Origin: Dendrolimus kikuchii | Lineage: Eukaryota; Arthropoda; Insecta; Lepidoptera; Lasiocampidae | Direction of reading: 5' to 3' | Assembly (NCBI GenBank): GCA_019925095.2 | Contig: CM034406.1 | Location: forward strand, 10,729,388-10,793,387 | Length of the DNA stretch: 64,000 nt | Shown here: one piece after another, positions 11,491 through 22,240 of the stretch | How the letters are laid out: the number at the start of each line of letters is the position of its first letter | Numbering within the stretch: position 1 is the first letter of the stretch | Notes under the pieces: generated by a model | What the model was told of the DNA's origin: nothing | Databases searched by the model: none | What the model saw: only the letters and a program-made list of their open reading frames with translations | Made by a program: the position numbers and the translations under genes

Positions 11491-11981
11491 CTGGATACGC
11501 CCAACATGTACATACATAAGAAACTTTAGTAAAGTTTTGTTCAGTTATCTTCATACTAAAATATACCACAAGTATCACGAGGAAAGACTTTCGTGCTTTA
11601 AAGCCAAGTGTCTTAGGTTTCATACATTACAACTGAGTACGCCAAAGGGAGCAATTTTAACATACTTTACATTACTATATGTTCCAAGGTTTACCTTTCT
11701 TAACAACTGTAGGTCACGCAAAGTTCAGCGCTTGCCCGTATAATTTGTGTAAAAGACTTTCGGCACTTTATCCTTAAGTACAGAATGTCACACAAATTTA
11801 TTCCTCACTTAAGATAAGAGGGTGAAGACAATAAAAAGGATACTGTCATACACTTTTTGAGTTTTATCATATAATGAGTGTCTATTTTTTTCCTGGTACC
11901 TCATGCTTTATTAGGGTTACGTAACCATTTTCATATCAATGGAACCTTTATAAAAATCATATTCATTTGCTCCTTAACATA

Positions 11982-12380
11982 TCTATAATATTATAAAATT
12001 CTAAACATGCCGTGTCTGTATATTGAAGCTATTTAAAAAAAACTACTGGAATACATTATGTAAACGATGGAGAACACTATGCATTTTTTTTTAGATTTCT
12101 TGTCTGTTTGTTCGAAATTCACGTAAAACTATTGGGCCAATTTCGATACGGATTTCACTGATCGATAACAAATTCTTAGACTTAAAATCTGCGCTACTTT
12201 TTATCTTAACTTTTCTGGGAGCGGTTTGTAGTTGTTCATGGCATACAAATTAGCTTATCCCGATACACTTTTCACTAAAACGATAGCTTAGTTTCTTTTT
12301 AAACTGCTGCGGTACATTTTGTTCCGGCCATGCCGCGAGAATTTCAAGTCAAGCGTGAATGAAGTCGCGGGTATGTCCAG
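11982..12380 (+). mobile_element. Helitron-like element, family A
   Basis: It starts A|TCTATAATATTATAAAATTC with the host A at 11981, followed by ATGCCGTGTCTGTATATTGA. The body shares TAGATTTCTTGTCTGTTTG, CTGATCGATAACAAATTCTTAGA and GGAGCGGTTTGTAGTTG with the other six copies. It ends GAAGTCGCGGGTATG, where the 46 kb copy ends in CTAG|T, so the terminal bases are lost here. Non-coding and non-autonomous. Confidence 0.65.
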
Positions 12381-14335
12381 GATGAAATTTGACAAGAACG
12401 CGTATTCCATACGCCGCTACACACTACACGTTTTGTACTAAAATGAGGAAAAAATATATATATTGCAAATTCAATATCTCAATGAAGTCTAAATACTCAA
12501 TAGACTTTGTTGAAATCAATTTTCATTACAGGATTTCTTTAGATTTAGATATTTATTTCTAGAATTTTCCACTTCATAGTTTTAAAGTTGGAAGTACGCT
12601 TCTTACAACTTCGGAAGTGTATATTTCCCTACATTGGCTTCAATAAAAAAATAATGATTTTGAAAGACCTATGTAATACGTGGGCGTATTTCAGCCGATT
12701 ATGTAAAAGCTGTGTTACGTAGTTGTGCCAGATTTTTGCAAATTTCGTTCCCGCAGGAATTGAACGTTATATTCAAATCTACACCATAGATACTGAAAAC
12801 TGTTTTCCTCGCCAAGTTTCGTGTATGGAAGCCCATAATTTTTGATTTTCTCATAATTTCACTACAGCATTATGTAACGACACGTAGAACACATTTCTGC
12901 CCATTTTTACCAATACAAACTCAATACACTTAGAGAAAAATTAATTTGGATTGTTTATACAAATGGATGGATGGATGGCAAGACATGAATATTTTATTTG
13001 AATTTCGTTTTAGCAAAAAGGCTACGGAATCCTAATAATAATATAATTCATATAGATCAACGAAATAAGCTAATAAGACCTAAGATGAAAGTTTCAGTAC
13101 ATTTGTTATAGGAACATTGTGGACCCAGAAAAACTATTTATTACACTAAAGTGCTGACACATATAGGTACTATTATATGTACGTAACTATATGTTTCAAT
13201 ATTAATTAGGTCAATACCTTTCACGACGCGACGTTGTGACCTTGTTTGGAGTGATGTTTCATCCGTTGGTAGCGCAGGAATTTTCTATATTTTTCCACCA
13301 CTCGCACCAGGCATTATGATTATATTACTACGAGAGTATGTGTGATATTTTATTACTCATAGAATTTATTTAATATAATTATTAACTAATTGTTATATTA
13401 CATCTGAGAAACAAATACTATTATTCTAAACTTAAGCGATGTTTATAAATTTCATCTAGGGCTAATTTTTCAATTACCACATAAAAGGTATTCATATAAT
13501 AAAATACAATGTGGGATAATTCGAAATGATGCAACTAGCATGAATAAAACACTTGAATTATTTCACTTTTGAATTCAGTAAGGTTATAATTTATTCCAAC
13601 GACAACTTCTATCTGTTGATTGAAAAATTGCCCGTTATTTGTATATCTGTAATCAAAGACGATATTAGGCGGTTTATACATAATAATAATATATAATAAA
13701 CTTCCTGATTTATTAAGAAATATTAAATCTGTGACTGTATTTAAATATAAATAATATAAGTAATAAGCATATTACTCTCTTAAAGATTATTTAAATGGTG
13801 AAATATGACTGCATAAGAATAAAATTAAAAATAATTGAATACACAAATAATTCAAGAACTAAAGAATTTATACAAAACCATTAACATAAGTGTATAGAAA
13901 ACAATATGGTATCGCAAACAACTGCTGTAGTATAAATACTATGTTCACACACAAAGAGCCTAAAAATTAATAACCTAGGCACAGAAAGAAAAAACAACAC
14001 ACATGGCACTATTAAGATAATATATATATAGGTATAGACATAAGGCACACACTGCACATGCACTTCCTCACAACACCAGCATATAACAGATACACTATAG
14101 ATTATAAGTTTAGTATTAAAATTATAATAAATTAATATAATAAGTTATTCTTAAGGTACACCACAACAAAAAAATCACTAAATTAATGTCACACACAGTA
14201 ACAAAAATAAACAATAAGCGTGTATGAATTCTAAAAACTTTCATAGAAATTAAGTTGTAAATATAAATATTTGTAATGGACATGGAAATGTAATGGAATC
14301 CTAAATTAAGTTGTAAATCAAATTTGCACACCGTG
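12381..14335. other. unassigned AT-rich sequence
   Basis: Contains a short (ATGG)n run near 12962-12977 and long AT-rich tracts. Short frames near 13881-14331 have no coding character. No gene supported. Confidence 0.4.
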
Positions 14336-14339
14336 TGCA

Positions 14340-14504
14340 GTTGGGGGCTAAGAAGTCGCGATTAATAAATCCACGAGAGGTCTACGTTGTTACGAGATAT
14401 ATTTTCGAGTGTTACTTCAATGGTGGCAGAAACAACTTAAGACAGCCACGCATTCCAATATTAAATTCAAATTTACCATATACAAAAAGTTTGTATATCC
14501 ATCA
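14340..14504 (-). repeat. copia element 3' LTR
   Basis: In the sense direction (minus strand) it runs from TGATGG at 14504 to CCCCCAAC at 14340. The part 14341-14492 is identical to 18839-18990. A short purine stretch ATAGGGGCG at 14505-14513 lies just upstream and can serve as the polypurine tract. The last bases differ from the 5' copy, which ends CAACA. Confidence 0.8.
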
Positions 14505-14552
14505 CGCCCCTATAAATTTTAATTTAATTACATAAAATATCCAGAAGATAAA

Positions 14553-17500
14553 CTAACATAACTTAATACCTAAACCATCTAAACACTTGTAGTGTTTAAC
14601 ACTAGTCAACGGCTTAGTAAGCACGTCTGCCAACATGGATTCAGTGGGCACATGTTTCAACACAATGTCGTTCGTATCCCTTAAAACCTCCCTAATGTAG
14701 TGATATCGAATATCAATATGCTTGCTACGCGCATGAAACATTGGGTCTTGAGCTAAAAACATAGCCCCTTGGTTATCGGCATGAACAATCACTCGAGCAT
14801 ACCTCATGAGCCCTACTTCCTTCATCAGACTATTCAGGTAGACTGCCTCCTTCATACTTTCGGAAAGGCTGACGTACTCTGCCTCACAAGTCGATGTCGC
14901 CACGCTACGTTGTTTCCTAGACTGCCAGGATATACACGCACCACCTAAAATGAATGCATAACCCGAATAAGATCGTCTGTCTAGTAAACAATTCCCCCAA
15001 TCTGCGTCCGAAAAACCCTGTATACAATTACTAGTCTTCTTGTATACGAGACTACGTTGTATGGTCCCTTTCAGGTAACGTAATACACGTTTTGCAGATT
15101 TCCAATCAGATTTTTCAGGATTCGTGACTTTTTGGCTTAGCTTACTCACCGCATTAGCAATATCTGGTCTAGTTGCATTGCTTAGGTAATTCAAACAACC
15201 TATCAATTCTCGATACGGCCAATTTGTATCGCTTTCGTCGTCATCGCATTTTTCTTCTGGTTTATGTTTGGAATTAATTTCCATCGGCGTTGCACATTTA
15301 TTGCAATTTTCCATTGAAAAACGTTTCAATAAATTGTCAATATAATTTTGTTGTGACAAAATAATGACATTGTCATTATTATTTCTCCGTATGTCTATTC
15401 CTAAAATATATTTTGCCTGACCATAATCTTTTAATTCGAACTCCCTTGACAGCTCATCTTTAAATTTAATAATTAAACCTCTTTCTTGACTTGCCACCAA
15501 AATATCGTCTACGTAAACCAATACAAACAAATGGCTATTTGCACTTTGTTTAAAGTATAAACATGGCTCGTTCAGACTTTGCTTCAATCCCATAGCGATC
15601 AACTTTTTGTTGAGTTTGAGATTCCATTGACGTCCAGCTTGCTTCAAACCATACAATGATTTCCGCAATAAGCATGAATCGCAACCACTATCCAATTTAT
15701 TCAGCATGATTTGCGCACGCTTTTTGACCATTGGATCTTCTCCCTCACGATTCATAAGCTTAATTAAACTTTCTCTTAATAGTTCTGGTATCTCCATGTA
15801 AATCTCTTCATCCAAGGATCCATTTAAATAAGCAGTGTTTATATCTAATTGGTGAATTTCCAAGTCCAATTCAACTGCGAGAGCCATTAACAATCTGACG
15901 GTGTCCAGTCTAGCAACAGGTGCAAAGGTTTTCTCATAGTCGACCCCATATCGCTGGCTGAAACCTTGTGCTACAAGTCTCGCTTTCTTCTTTAGAGTCT
16001 TGTCGACGTTCTGCTTTGTCGTCAACACATAACGGCAGCCAACAATGTTCCTGGTTTTCGGTCTCTTTACTATCTCCCATGTACCTTTCTGAACTAAACT
16101 TCTAATTTCAGATAATATGGCTTCCTCCCAATCAGGTTTATCCTTACTTTTCAAAGCATTCTTCAAGGTGATCTCAGTTGAACCAGCAAAATCTTCAACC
16201 TCATTTGCATCAGTAGAAGTTACAGATCGCTCAACTTCCCTCGTTTGATAGATTTTCTTCGGTCGGCCTACGCTTCCTGTGCGTAATATTCTAGGTCTAC
16301 CAGGAGCTCTCGTCGTCATCCTTAGCTGATCAAGTGTGTCATGCCTTGTTTCTTCGGCTTGTTGTTCCACTTGTAATCGTCTAGATGAAGACACATCTTC
16401 TCGGTCATACTCTGCAGGATATTCTTGACATTCACTCCATATGTCTTGCATATTGTCAACCTCTTCTGCTTCATGTCTATGTTTTTCAACTGGAACATTC
16501 GATTTTGTGAAGTCTATTTCTATGAAATCCTGATCGCCGTCTTTCGTAATGTTTAATAGGCTCGGCTCTTGCTTCGAGATGTCCTTTCGTGTGTTTGGAC
16601 TTTCGTGAAATTTCACATCTCTCGCAATCATGAACTGCCTTCGCTCAGGAATCCACACACGATATCCCTTGGCGTTCTTCGGGTATCCAACAAAGTTACC
16701 AGCAATACCTCTTGCTGCGAATTTATCTTTGTTTGGATCTTTATCAAGAATGTGTACCTTAGTTCCAAATCTTCGAAAGTATGCAATTTTCACCGATTTG
16801 TTTCGCCATTTTTCATAAGGAATTTCACCCTGTAGACTTCTAGTAGGACAACGGTTTCTGACGTAACATGCAGTATCTACCGCTTCGGCCCAAAAACCTG
16901 AGGAAAGATCAGAACTCAATAGCATACACCTTGCCATTTCCACCAAGGTCCGGTTCATTCGTTCTGCTATTCCGTTCTGCTGCGGTGTTCGAGGTACAGT
17001 TAGTCTTCGCTGTATGCCTGCTTGTTTCAAAAATCGATCAAATTCCGAGTTACAATATTCTCCTCCATTGTCGGTTTGGAGATATTTGATCTTCAGTCCC
17101 GTCATGTTCTCAACGTGACTTTTATACACCTTAAAGGCTTCTAAGGCTTTATTTTTCGCACTTAGAAAATAAACTTCACACCAACGTGTACAATCGTCGA
17201 TAAAAGTTATAAAATATTTTGCTCCCCCTATAGATTCACATCTCATAGGTCCTACAATATCAGAATAGACTATTTGTAATTTTTCAGTACAAGGACTATG
17301 GGAATCAGAAAAAGGTAACGCGGTCATTTTTCCTCTAGCACAAATATCGCAATCACGTAAGTTTCGTACTTCGGTCACATCAAACTTAGCACCTAATTTA
17401 CCTAAAAGCTTAGCAACATCTTTTCCATTCAAATGTCCTAATCGCTCGTGCCAACAACGTATATCAGCATTTGAATCACTCAGATTAAATATATATTCCG

Positions 17501-18725
17501 GGTTATTTAAACAATATAAATTACCTCTACGATATGCCGACAATTTAATTTCACCATTCTTATCAATAACCTGAGCTACATCGTTATTGAACGTAACATT
17601 ATAACCGTTATTTGTTATTTTGGCTACTGAAATTAAATTCGTCCTTAAATTAGGAACAAACAACGTATCGCGTAGTTCAAATAAATCCCTCGAGTGTTCG
17701 CTCCATGCCGACAACCTTACAGTACCCTTACCTTTTATGTCAGTACTTACATGCGTCGCTAAATTTAGTTCTCCGCTAGTCATTTTTAAACTGTCCCCGA
17801 ACTTACTCGCATCATTACAAAGGTGAGACGTGCACCCACTGTCCAAAATCCAGTCATGTTTTTGAACATTTACAGCATTAGAAACTTCTACATCTAAAAC
17901 ATTAAAAGTGGTTAGAATATTATTAATACAATGTGTTTCTTCTGCTTTCTGTGCTTTTCTACCTATTTTAATTTTGCACTCTGATGCTTTATGTCCACGT
18001 TCGTGACATTTGTAACATTTAAATCTAAAACCTTCTTTCTTTTCAGTTCTACTCTTATTGAGATCAGTTTTGTCTCCAACTGTACTTTTGTTCTTTGCGC
18101 CTTTCTTAGGAAAATACTTTCTCGTATTTGTGTACAAAACACCTTCATCCAGATTTTTATTTGCATCTCTGGATTCATGCTCTTCCAGTATTTTAATTCT
18201 CAAGGCCTCTGGTTTCGGCAACTCGTCTCTCGATTCAATCGCACATCTAAAGCTTTCGAAATTTCCGGGCAAACTGTATAACAACATAATAGATACTAAA
18301 TCTTCGTTGATGTTTATACCCAAGTCTGCAAGCTTATCCACAGCGTCGAAAAAGGTATTCAAATGTTCTGTAACATTTCCTGTCTCCGACATTTTGTGCG
18401 GGATTAAACGCTTTAAAAGTGTAGCCTTCTTAGCGGGTCCCTTCGATGCGTATATTGACTCCAATTTCAGCCAAACATCTCTGGAAGTATTACAACCTCT
18501 AATATGTCGAAGTTCACTTCCACTCATCGAAAGAATCAGATCGGCTTTGGCGTTTTCGTCCTCTTCCACCCAGCGTTCAGCTTCATTAATCTCAGCTGGT
18601 CTAAGAACTTTGCCACTTACGTACTTCCACTCATTGTTTTTAATTAATAGAGCTTGTACCTGAATTCTCCAGCTGTCGTAATTATCCTTGCCCAAGGGCT
18701 CGATTCGCATCGACATACTGCTCAT
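14553..18725 (-). CDS. copia-type Gag-Pol polyprotein (intact)
   Basis: This 1390-residue polyprotein drives reverse transcription and integration of the element. Residues 1-200 are a copia-type Gag. A CCHC zinc knuckle uses C237, C240, H245 and C250. The aspartic protease motif DSGCTSH starts at D295. The integrase zinc-binding set is H426/H431/C459/C462, and the catalytic triad is D489, D552 and E588 (35 residues between the last two). Reverse transcriptase spans about 865-1110, with D961 in QLDINTAYLNG and YVDD at 1071-1074. RNase H follows, with D1240, E1281 and D1317. It ends in the copia-typical ADVLTKPL region. All key residues are present with no frameshift, so it could encode active enzymes. 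The start MSSMSMRIEPLGKDNYDSWR is the normal copia Gag start. Gag and Pol share one frame, as in Drosophila copia. Confidence 0.97.
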   Translation of the reverse strand: MSSMSMRIEPLGKDNYDSWRIQVQALLIKNNEWKYVSGKVLRPAEINEAERWVEEDENAKADLILSMSGSELRHIRGCNTSRDVWLKLESIYASKGPAKKATLLKRLIPHKMSETGNVTEHLNTFFDAVDKLADLGININEDLVSIMLLYSLPGNFESFRCAIESRDELPKPEALRIKILEEHESRDANKNLDEGVLYTNTRKYFPKKGAKNKSTVGDKTDLNKSRTEKKEGFRFKCYKCHERGHKASECKIKIGRKAQKAEETHCINNILTTFNVLDVEVSNAVNVQKHDWILDSGCTSHLCNDASKFGDSLKMTSGELNLATHVSTDIKGKGTVRLSAWSEHSRDLFELRDTLFVPNLRTNLISVAKITNNGYNVTFNNDVAQVIDKNGEIKLSAYRRGNLYCLNNPEYIFNLSDSNADIRCWHERLGHLNGKDVAKLLGKLGAKFDVTEVRNLRDCDICARGKMTALPFSDSHSPCTEKLQIVYSDIVGPMRCESIGGAKYFITFIDDCTRWCEVYFLSAKNKALEAFKVYKSHVENMTGLKIKYLQTDNGGEYCNSEFDRFLKQAGIQRRLTVPRTPQQNGIAERMNRTLVEMARCMLLSSDLSSGFWAEAVDTACYVRNRCPTRSLQGEIPYEKWRNKSVKIAYFRRFGTKVHILDKDPNKDKFAARGIAGNFVGYPKNAKGYRVWIPERRQFMIARDVKFHESPNTRKDISKQEPSLLNITKDGDQDFIEIDFTKSNVPVEKHRHEAEEVDNMQDIWSECQEYPAEYDREDVSSSRRLQVEQQAEETRHDTLDQLRMTTRAPGRPRILRTGSVGRPKKIYQTREVERSVTSTDANEVEDFAGSTEITLKNALKSKDKPDWEEAILSEIRSLVQKGTWEIVKRPKTRNIVGCRYVLTTKQNVDKTLKKKARLVAQGFSQRYGVDYEKTFAPVARLDTVRLLMALAVELDLEIHQLDINTAYLNGSLDEEIYMEIPELLRESLIKLMNREGEDPMVKKRAQIMLNKLDSGCDSCLLRKSLYGLKQAGRQWNLKLNKKLIAMGLKQSLNEPCLYFKQSANSHLFVLVYVDDILVASQERGLIIKFKDELSREFELKDYGQAKYILGIDIRRNNNDNVIILSQQNYIDNLLKRFSMENCNKCATPMEINSKHKPEEKCDDDESDTNWPYRELIGCLNYLSNATRPDIANAVSKLSQKVTNPEKSDWKSAKRVLRYLKGTIQRSLVYKKTSNCIQGFSDADWGNCLLDRRSYSGYAFILGGACISWQSRKQRSVATSTCEAEYVSLSESMKEAVYLNSLMKEVGLMRYARVIVHADNQGAMFLAQDPMFHARSKHIDIRYHYIREVLRDTNDIVLKHVPTESMLADVLTKPLTSVKHYKCLDGLGIKLC

Positions 18726-18820
18726 CGTTCTGCACCTTTTCGCAATTAATTATACTACTTTTGATATTCTCCAATCTGAATTCTTTCTATTAATGTAACA
18801 GCGCTATGGATTTGCGCTGC

Positions 18821-18834
18821 CTGGGCCCATAACC
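18821..18834 (-). promoter_or_regulatory. primer-binding site for initiator Met-tRNA fragment
   Basis: Just inside the 5' LTR the minus strand reads GGTTATGGGCCCAG. This is complementary to the anticodon arm of insect initiator tRNA-Met. Drosophila copia is primed by the 5' half of that tRNA at an identical motif following CAACA. The 14-base match continues only weakly beyond CAG. Confidence 0.8.
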
Positions 18835-18836
18835 AA

Positions 18837-18990
18837 TGTTGGGGGCTAAGAAGTCGCGATTAATAAATCCACGAGAGGTCTACGTTGTTACGAGATATAT
18901 TTTCGAGTGTTACTTCAATGGTGGCAGAAACAACTTAAGACAGCCACGCATTCCAATATTAAATTCAAATTTACCATATACAAAAAGTTT
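18837..18990 (-). repeat. copia element 5' LTR (outer end truncated)
   Basis: In the sense direction it ends CCCCCAACA at 18837. It starts at AAACTTTTTG (18990), whereas the 3' copy continues about 14 bp further out to TGATGG. Otherwise it is identical to the 3' LTR. The truncation should remove part of the U3 end needed for integration, so this copy may be transcribable but its proviral end is damaged. Confidence 0.8.
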
Positions 18991-19344
18991 TTCCTGATCA
19001 GATAAAAAAAATATCACACATTTTGTTACATAAAATTTGCTATCGATCAATGAAAAAATCACATTGGAGTTAGATTTTTTAATCTGGCTATTGCCTTCCC
19101 AGGATAAAAAGTAATCCAGATTTTAAGTCTAATAATTTGCCAACGATCAGCGAAAATCGCATCGAAATCGGTCCCGTAATTTTTTCGTGAATCCCGAACA
19201 AACTGACAAACAGACAAGAAATCTAAAAAAAATTGCACCATGTTCTCCATCGTAAATATAGTTTATTCCAGTTATTTTTTTTTAATAAATAATTTTAATG
19301 TACAGACACGGCATTTACAGAATTTTATAATATTGTATATAAGA
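18991..19344 (-). mobile_element. Helitron-like element, family A, cut by copia junction
   Basis: The minus-strand 5' end is at 19344 (A|TCTTATATACAATATTATAA, host A at 19345). The family landmarks CGAAATCGGTCCCG and CAGACAAGAAATC are present. The copy stops exactly at the copia LTR, and its 3' half is not found to the left of 14340. Confidence 0.6.
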
Positions 19345-19535
19345 TATTAGACTTTAAATAATACGATGCTATTTAAGCTAGGTTTAAAAAAGTAGCAAGT
19401 ACTGAAAGAGTCATGTTCGAAGATAAAGCGTAAAGGTATAAGTGAATTGCTTCTTTGTTCAATTCTTCTTTTACGAATGATATTAATAGGTGTGAAATTA
19501 GGAAGAATATCCTCCAAATGTTCCTGCTCGATTAG

Positions 19536-19790
19536 GGATAATGTTAGTGTTAGTGATTGTGGCCAAATGCGTCTTGTTCATAGCGTTAAAAATAACGCCT
19601 TTAACGATTAGCAAAATTAATGTATATGTTTAATGTCATTAATAACAAAGAATTTATTGGTCTCCAGTTCAATGTCAGTCTCCAGTTCATGTCCAATGTC
19701 CAGTTCAATCTAACAATGTAACAGCATAAATGACTGAATTAAACTCATCGCTACATCTGCCCGAAACTGTCACTAACACTAAGATTATTC
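19536..19790 (+). mobile_element. MITE with terminal inverted repeats (pairs with 30371)
   Basis: The left end GGGATAATGTTAGTGTTAGTGA and the right end TCACTAACACTAAGATTATTCC are inverted copies with two mismatches. Inside lies GTGGCCAAATGCG, also seen in reverse in the 30 kb copy. No coding capacity. Flanks GATTA and GATTG may be a degenerate target duplication. Confidence 0.6.
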
Positions 19791-19794
19791 CAGA

Positions 19795-20545
19795 TTGATC
19801 AGGGACATAAAATTATACAAATAAAAAAGTAAAAAGACAACAGTTGAAAATTCAACGAAATAAATTGAATATGTTCAACAACATTTGTATGCCACATTGC
19901 AATTAGCGAATGAATAGTGATTCCAGTCTTAATTAAATTGATTGCTATTGACTGCAGACACTAAATTAAATTAAATGGCAAAACGTGAGGTCCATCCGAT
20001 TGTAAATAATTGATATATCAATACGATGTGGTGCTTTTACGAATTTAAAAATATTAATTGCCGATTTGTGGTCGAAATTCAATCTCAATTAATTAAAGTA
20101 CATTCTTTATTGTACACAAAAAGTTACATACAAAATTATAAAATAGTGGCGATGTACAAAGTCATACTTAACCGTAAAGGAATTATCTTCTAGCAAACTT
20201 TATGGGTCTAGCGAGAAGAGGATATTATCCAGAAGGTGTACCAATAAGTTTCAACGTTTTTGACGTTCTTTTGTCAAAATTACTTTTAGAAGAAAGAAAG
20301 AAGAAATAAAAAATAATTTATTCAGGACACAAACCAAGATAAATTAAATAGAAAGACAATAGAAACAAGTAAGTTCTAAGTTGGACCCAATCTCAGCATA
20401 ATACTAGCCCACAAGGATTAGCGCTGTTCTTCCGTCTGGGACCAGAAGTAATATAACTACGGACAATACAACACACATAACAATAACATCAAATATAATG
20501 CAGTTTGATAATGATAAATGAATAGTAAATAGTTTATCGAGACAT
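19795..20545. other. unassigned AT-rich sequence
   Basis: No gene or terminus that I can support. Confidence 0.4.
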
Positions 20546-20549
20546 AGTC

Positions 20550-20790
20550 AAACGTCTGGTGGATGTCTCACGTGACCAAAAGACTGGTTTATACCTCGGA
20601 CAACCCATCAGCATTGCCATTCAGAGAGGCAATGTGGCCAGTCTTTTGGGCACGTTTCCGCCTGACAGCGGTCTAGAACTAGATTTTATACTTTAATTTT
20701 AGTTTGTATATATAGTTTATTTTTAGTTTAATTTATTGTATAGTTTAATTTATTTATAATTTAGTTTATTTATAATTAGTTACCTTATTT
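20550..20790 (+). pseudogene. 3' end of an unidentified retroelement ORF plus 3' UTR
   Basis: An open stretch at 20550-20696 encodes 48 residues and a stop, including DQKTGLYLGQPISIAIQRGN. This is clearly homologous to the frame at 22080-22233. The AT-rich segment after the stop (20666-20760) recurs almost identically on the minus strand at 39045-39155, so this is the 3' end of a dispersed element. I do not recognise the protein family with certainty. A 5'-truncated LINE copy is the likeliest explanation. Confidence 0.55.
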
Positions 20791-21660
20791 GTATTCTTTG
20801 AATATTAAATAATGACCTACAATAGTAAACTAAATATCAATGTAATAAACCAATAATTTAAATAACATACATAATATACAAAATCATTATAACAACGCAC
20901 ATAATGAAACGAATAATATACCTATATATCTAAATTAACTAAATTATAATAAATTGCTTCTTCTTCTAAATTTCATATATATTTTGTTTTTTTTCTATTA
21001 TACATTAATACACGGAATCTTCTCGATACACACTCCGTTGTGCAGCTTCATGTTAAATATCTGCCTATAGAAATATATAAAAAGTATTAGTTTATTTATA
21101 TATGTGCTGACCGTATACTACTATGAACGTAAAAACGTCTCAAACCTAATTTATCAGTAATTATATTATGCAGAGAACTACTTCTACGCAATGTAAAGGT
21201 GTATGCAGGTAGAAATCTATAAAAAACAGCAAATAGGTAACTATTCATATTTACATGTAATAAAATATTATTGTTAGCTTTTCAAGTGAAGTTTCTATAT
21301 CTTTCGTATGCGTGCGGCGTCGGTTCGCGATAAAATTCTTTATGCAGCTTCCAGGAGGGAATTGTCTGTGAATTCAGTTTCATTTCGTTAACGAAATTAT
21401 TCAATTACACTTTAGAACCGTCTCGGTGCTCGCTTTTCGCACTCAAGTTACCATTTAAGGGGTTTTTATTCATTCCCCCTTGTGAATACTTTTTCTTCTA
21501 AATATCTTTATATCATATTTCACAAAACTCTTTTACTTTTGAAAAGTACAAAGAATAAAAAGCATATGACAATAGGGATTAACAAATAGTACGATAAGAA
21601 TTGATTATTATTTATCGTCAATTTTTCTAACAAAGATGTTTTATGAAGTTAATATTCAAA
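20791..21660. other. unassigned AT-rich sequence
   Basis: No supported feature. A CTTTCG-rich patch at about 21300-21450 has no open frame of note. Confidence 0.4.
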
Positions 21661-22240
21661 TGTAGTCAGTTCAATTGTGGTTCCAAGTCCTGCTCTCATC
21701 GAATTTAGGCACACTCCTGGAAATACATTCAGGATTGCTGCCTCGATTCGATTGGGGGCAGCGGCCGTTTGTCAGTGTGGGGATAAGGTCGGTAGCTCGG
21801 GATACTATGGCTTGTGGTGAGTCAGAAGCGCCGGCAGGGTACCGTGCAATGCTGCACTAAATGACATGATCCGCCCTGTTCTTGTCGCCGCCGGCGTAGC
21901 AGCCGTTCTAGAACCGAATGGACCGTGCCACGACGATGACAAGAGACCGGACGGAATATCTTTGGTGCCCTTGAAGATGGAACGACCCTTAGTGTAGCAC
22001 GCGACGTGCGTCGACAATTTGGCTGCGTTCTATCTTCCATACACGGCCACTTTAGCTGGCGAAGCTTATGGGTTTTATCGAAATCGGTTGAAACGTTTGA
22101 TAGAGGTCTCATGTAACCAAAAGGCTGGCCTGTATTTAGGGCAGCGAGTTAGTGTTGCCATACAATATGAAAGAGCCGCCAGCGTTTTGGGAATGTCCTC
22201 AACTGGCGATATGGGATTTATACATTGTTTGTAATTTTTA
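21660..22240 (+). pseudogene. degenerate unidentified retroelement ORF (same family as 20550)
   Basis: Two plus-strand frames can be followed. One is at 21675-21860, and one at 22019-22234 ends with SCNQKAGLYLGQRVSVAIQ and a stop. The second matches the 20550 frame at about 20 of 30 positions around GLYLGQ. GC content is well above the neighbourhood. The frame changes between the parts, so it is a pseudogene. Function of the peptide is unknown to me. Confidence 0.5.

Larger units (their letters stand above)
14340..18990 (-). mobile_element. Ty1/copia LTR retrotransposon, nearly complete
   Basis: The order on the minus strand is: 5' LTR (18990-18837), primer-binding site (18834-18821), one gag-pol frame (18725-14553), purine tract and 3' LTR (14504-14340). 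LTR identity over 152 bp and an unbroken frame indicate a young insertion. Two things are odd. The 5' LTR lacks about 14 bp at its outer end compared with the 3' LTR. No matching 5-bp target duplication flanks the element. The right side abuts a Helitron-like copy whose missing part does not reappear on the left, so a flank has probably been deleted. Confidence 0.93.

Noticed and set aside
16569..18663. Plus-strand frames up to 201 codons
   Set aside because: They lie antisense to the copia gag-pol gene and have no domains of their own.
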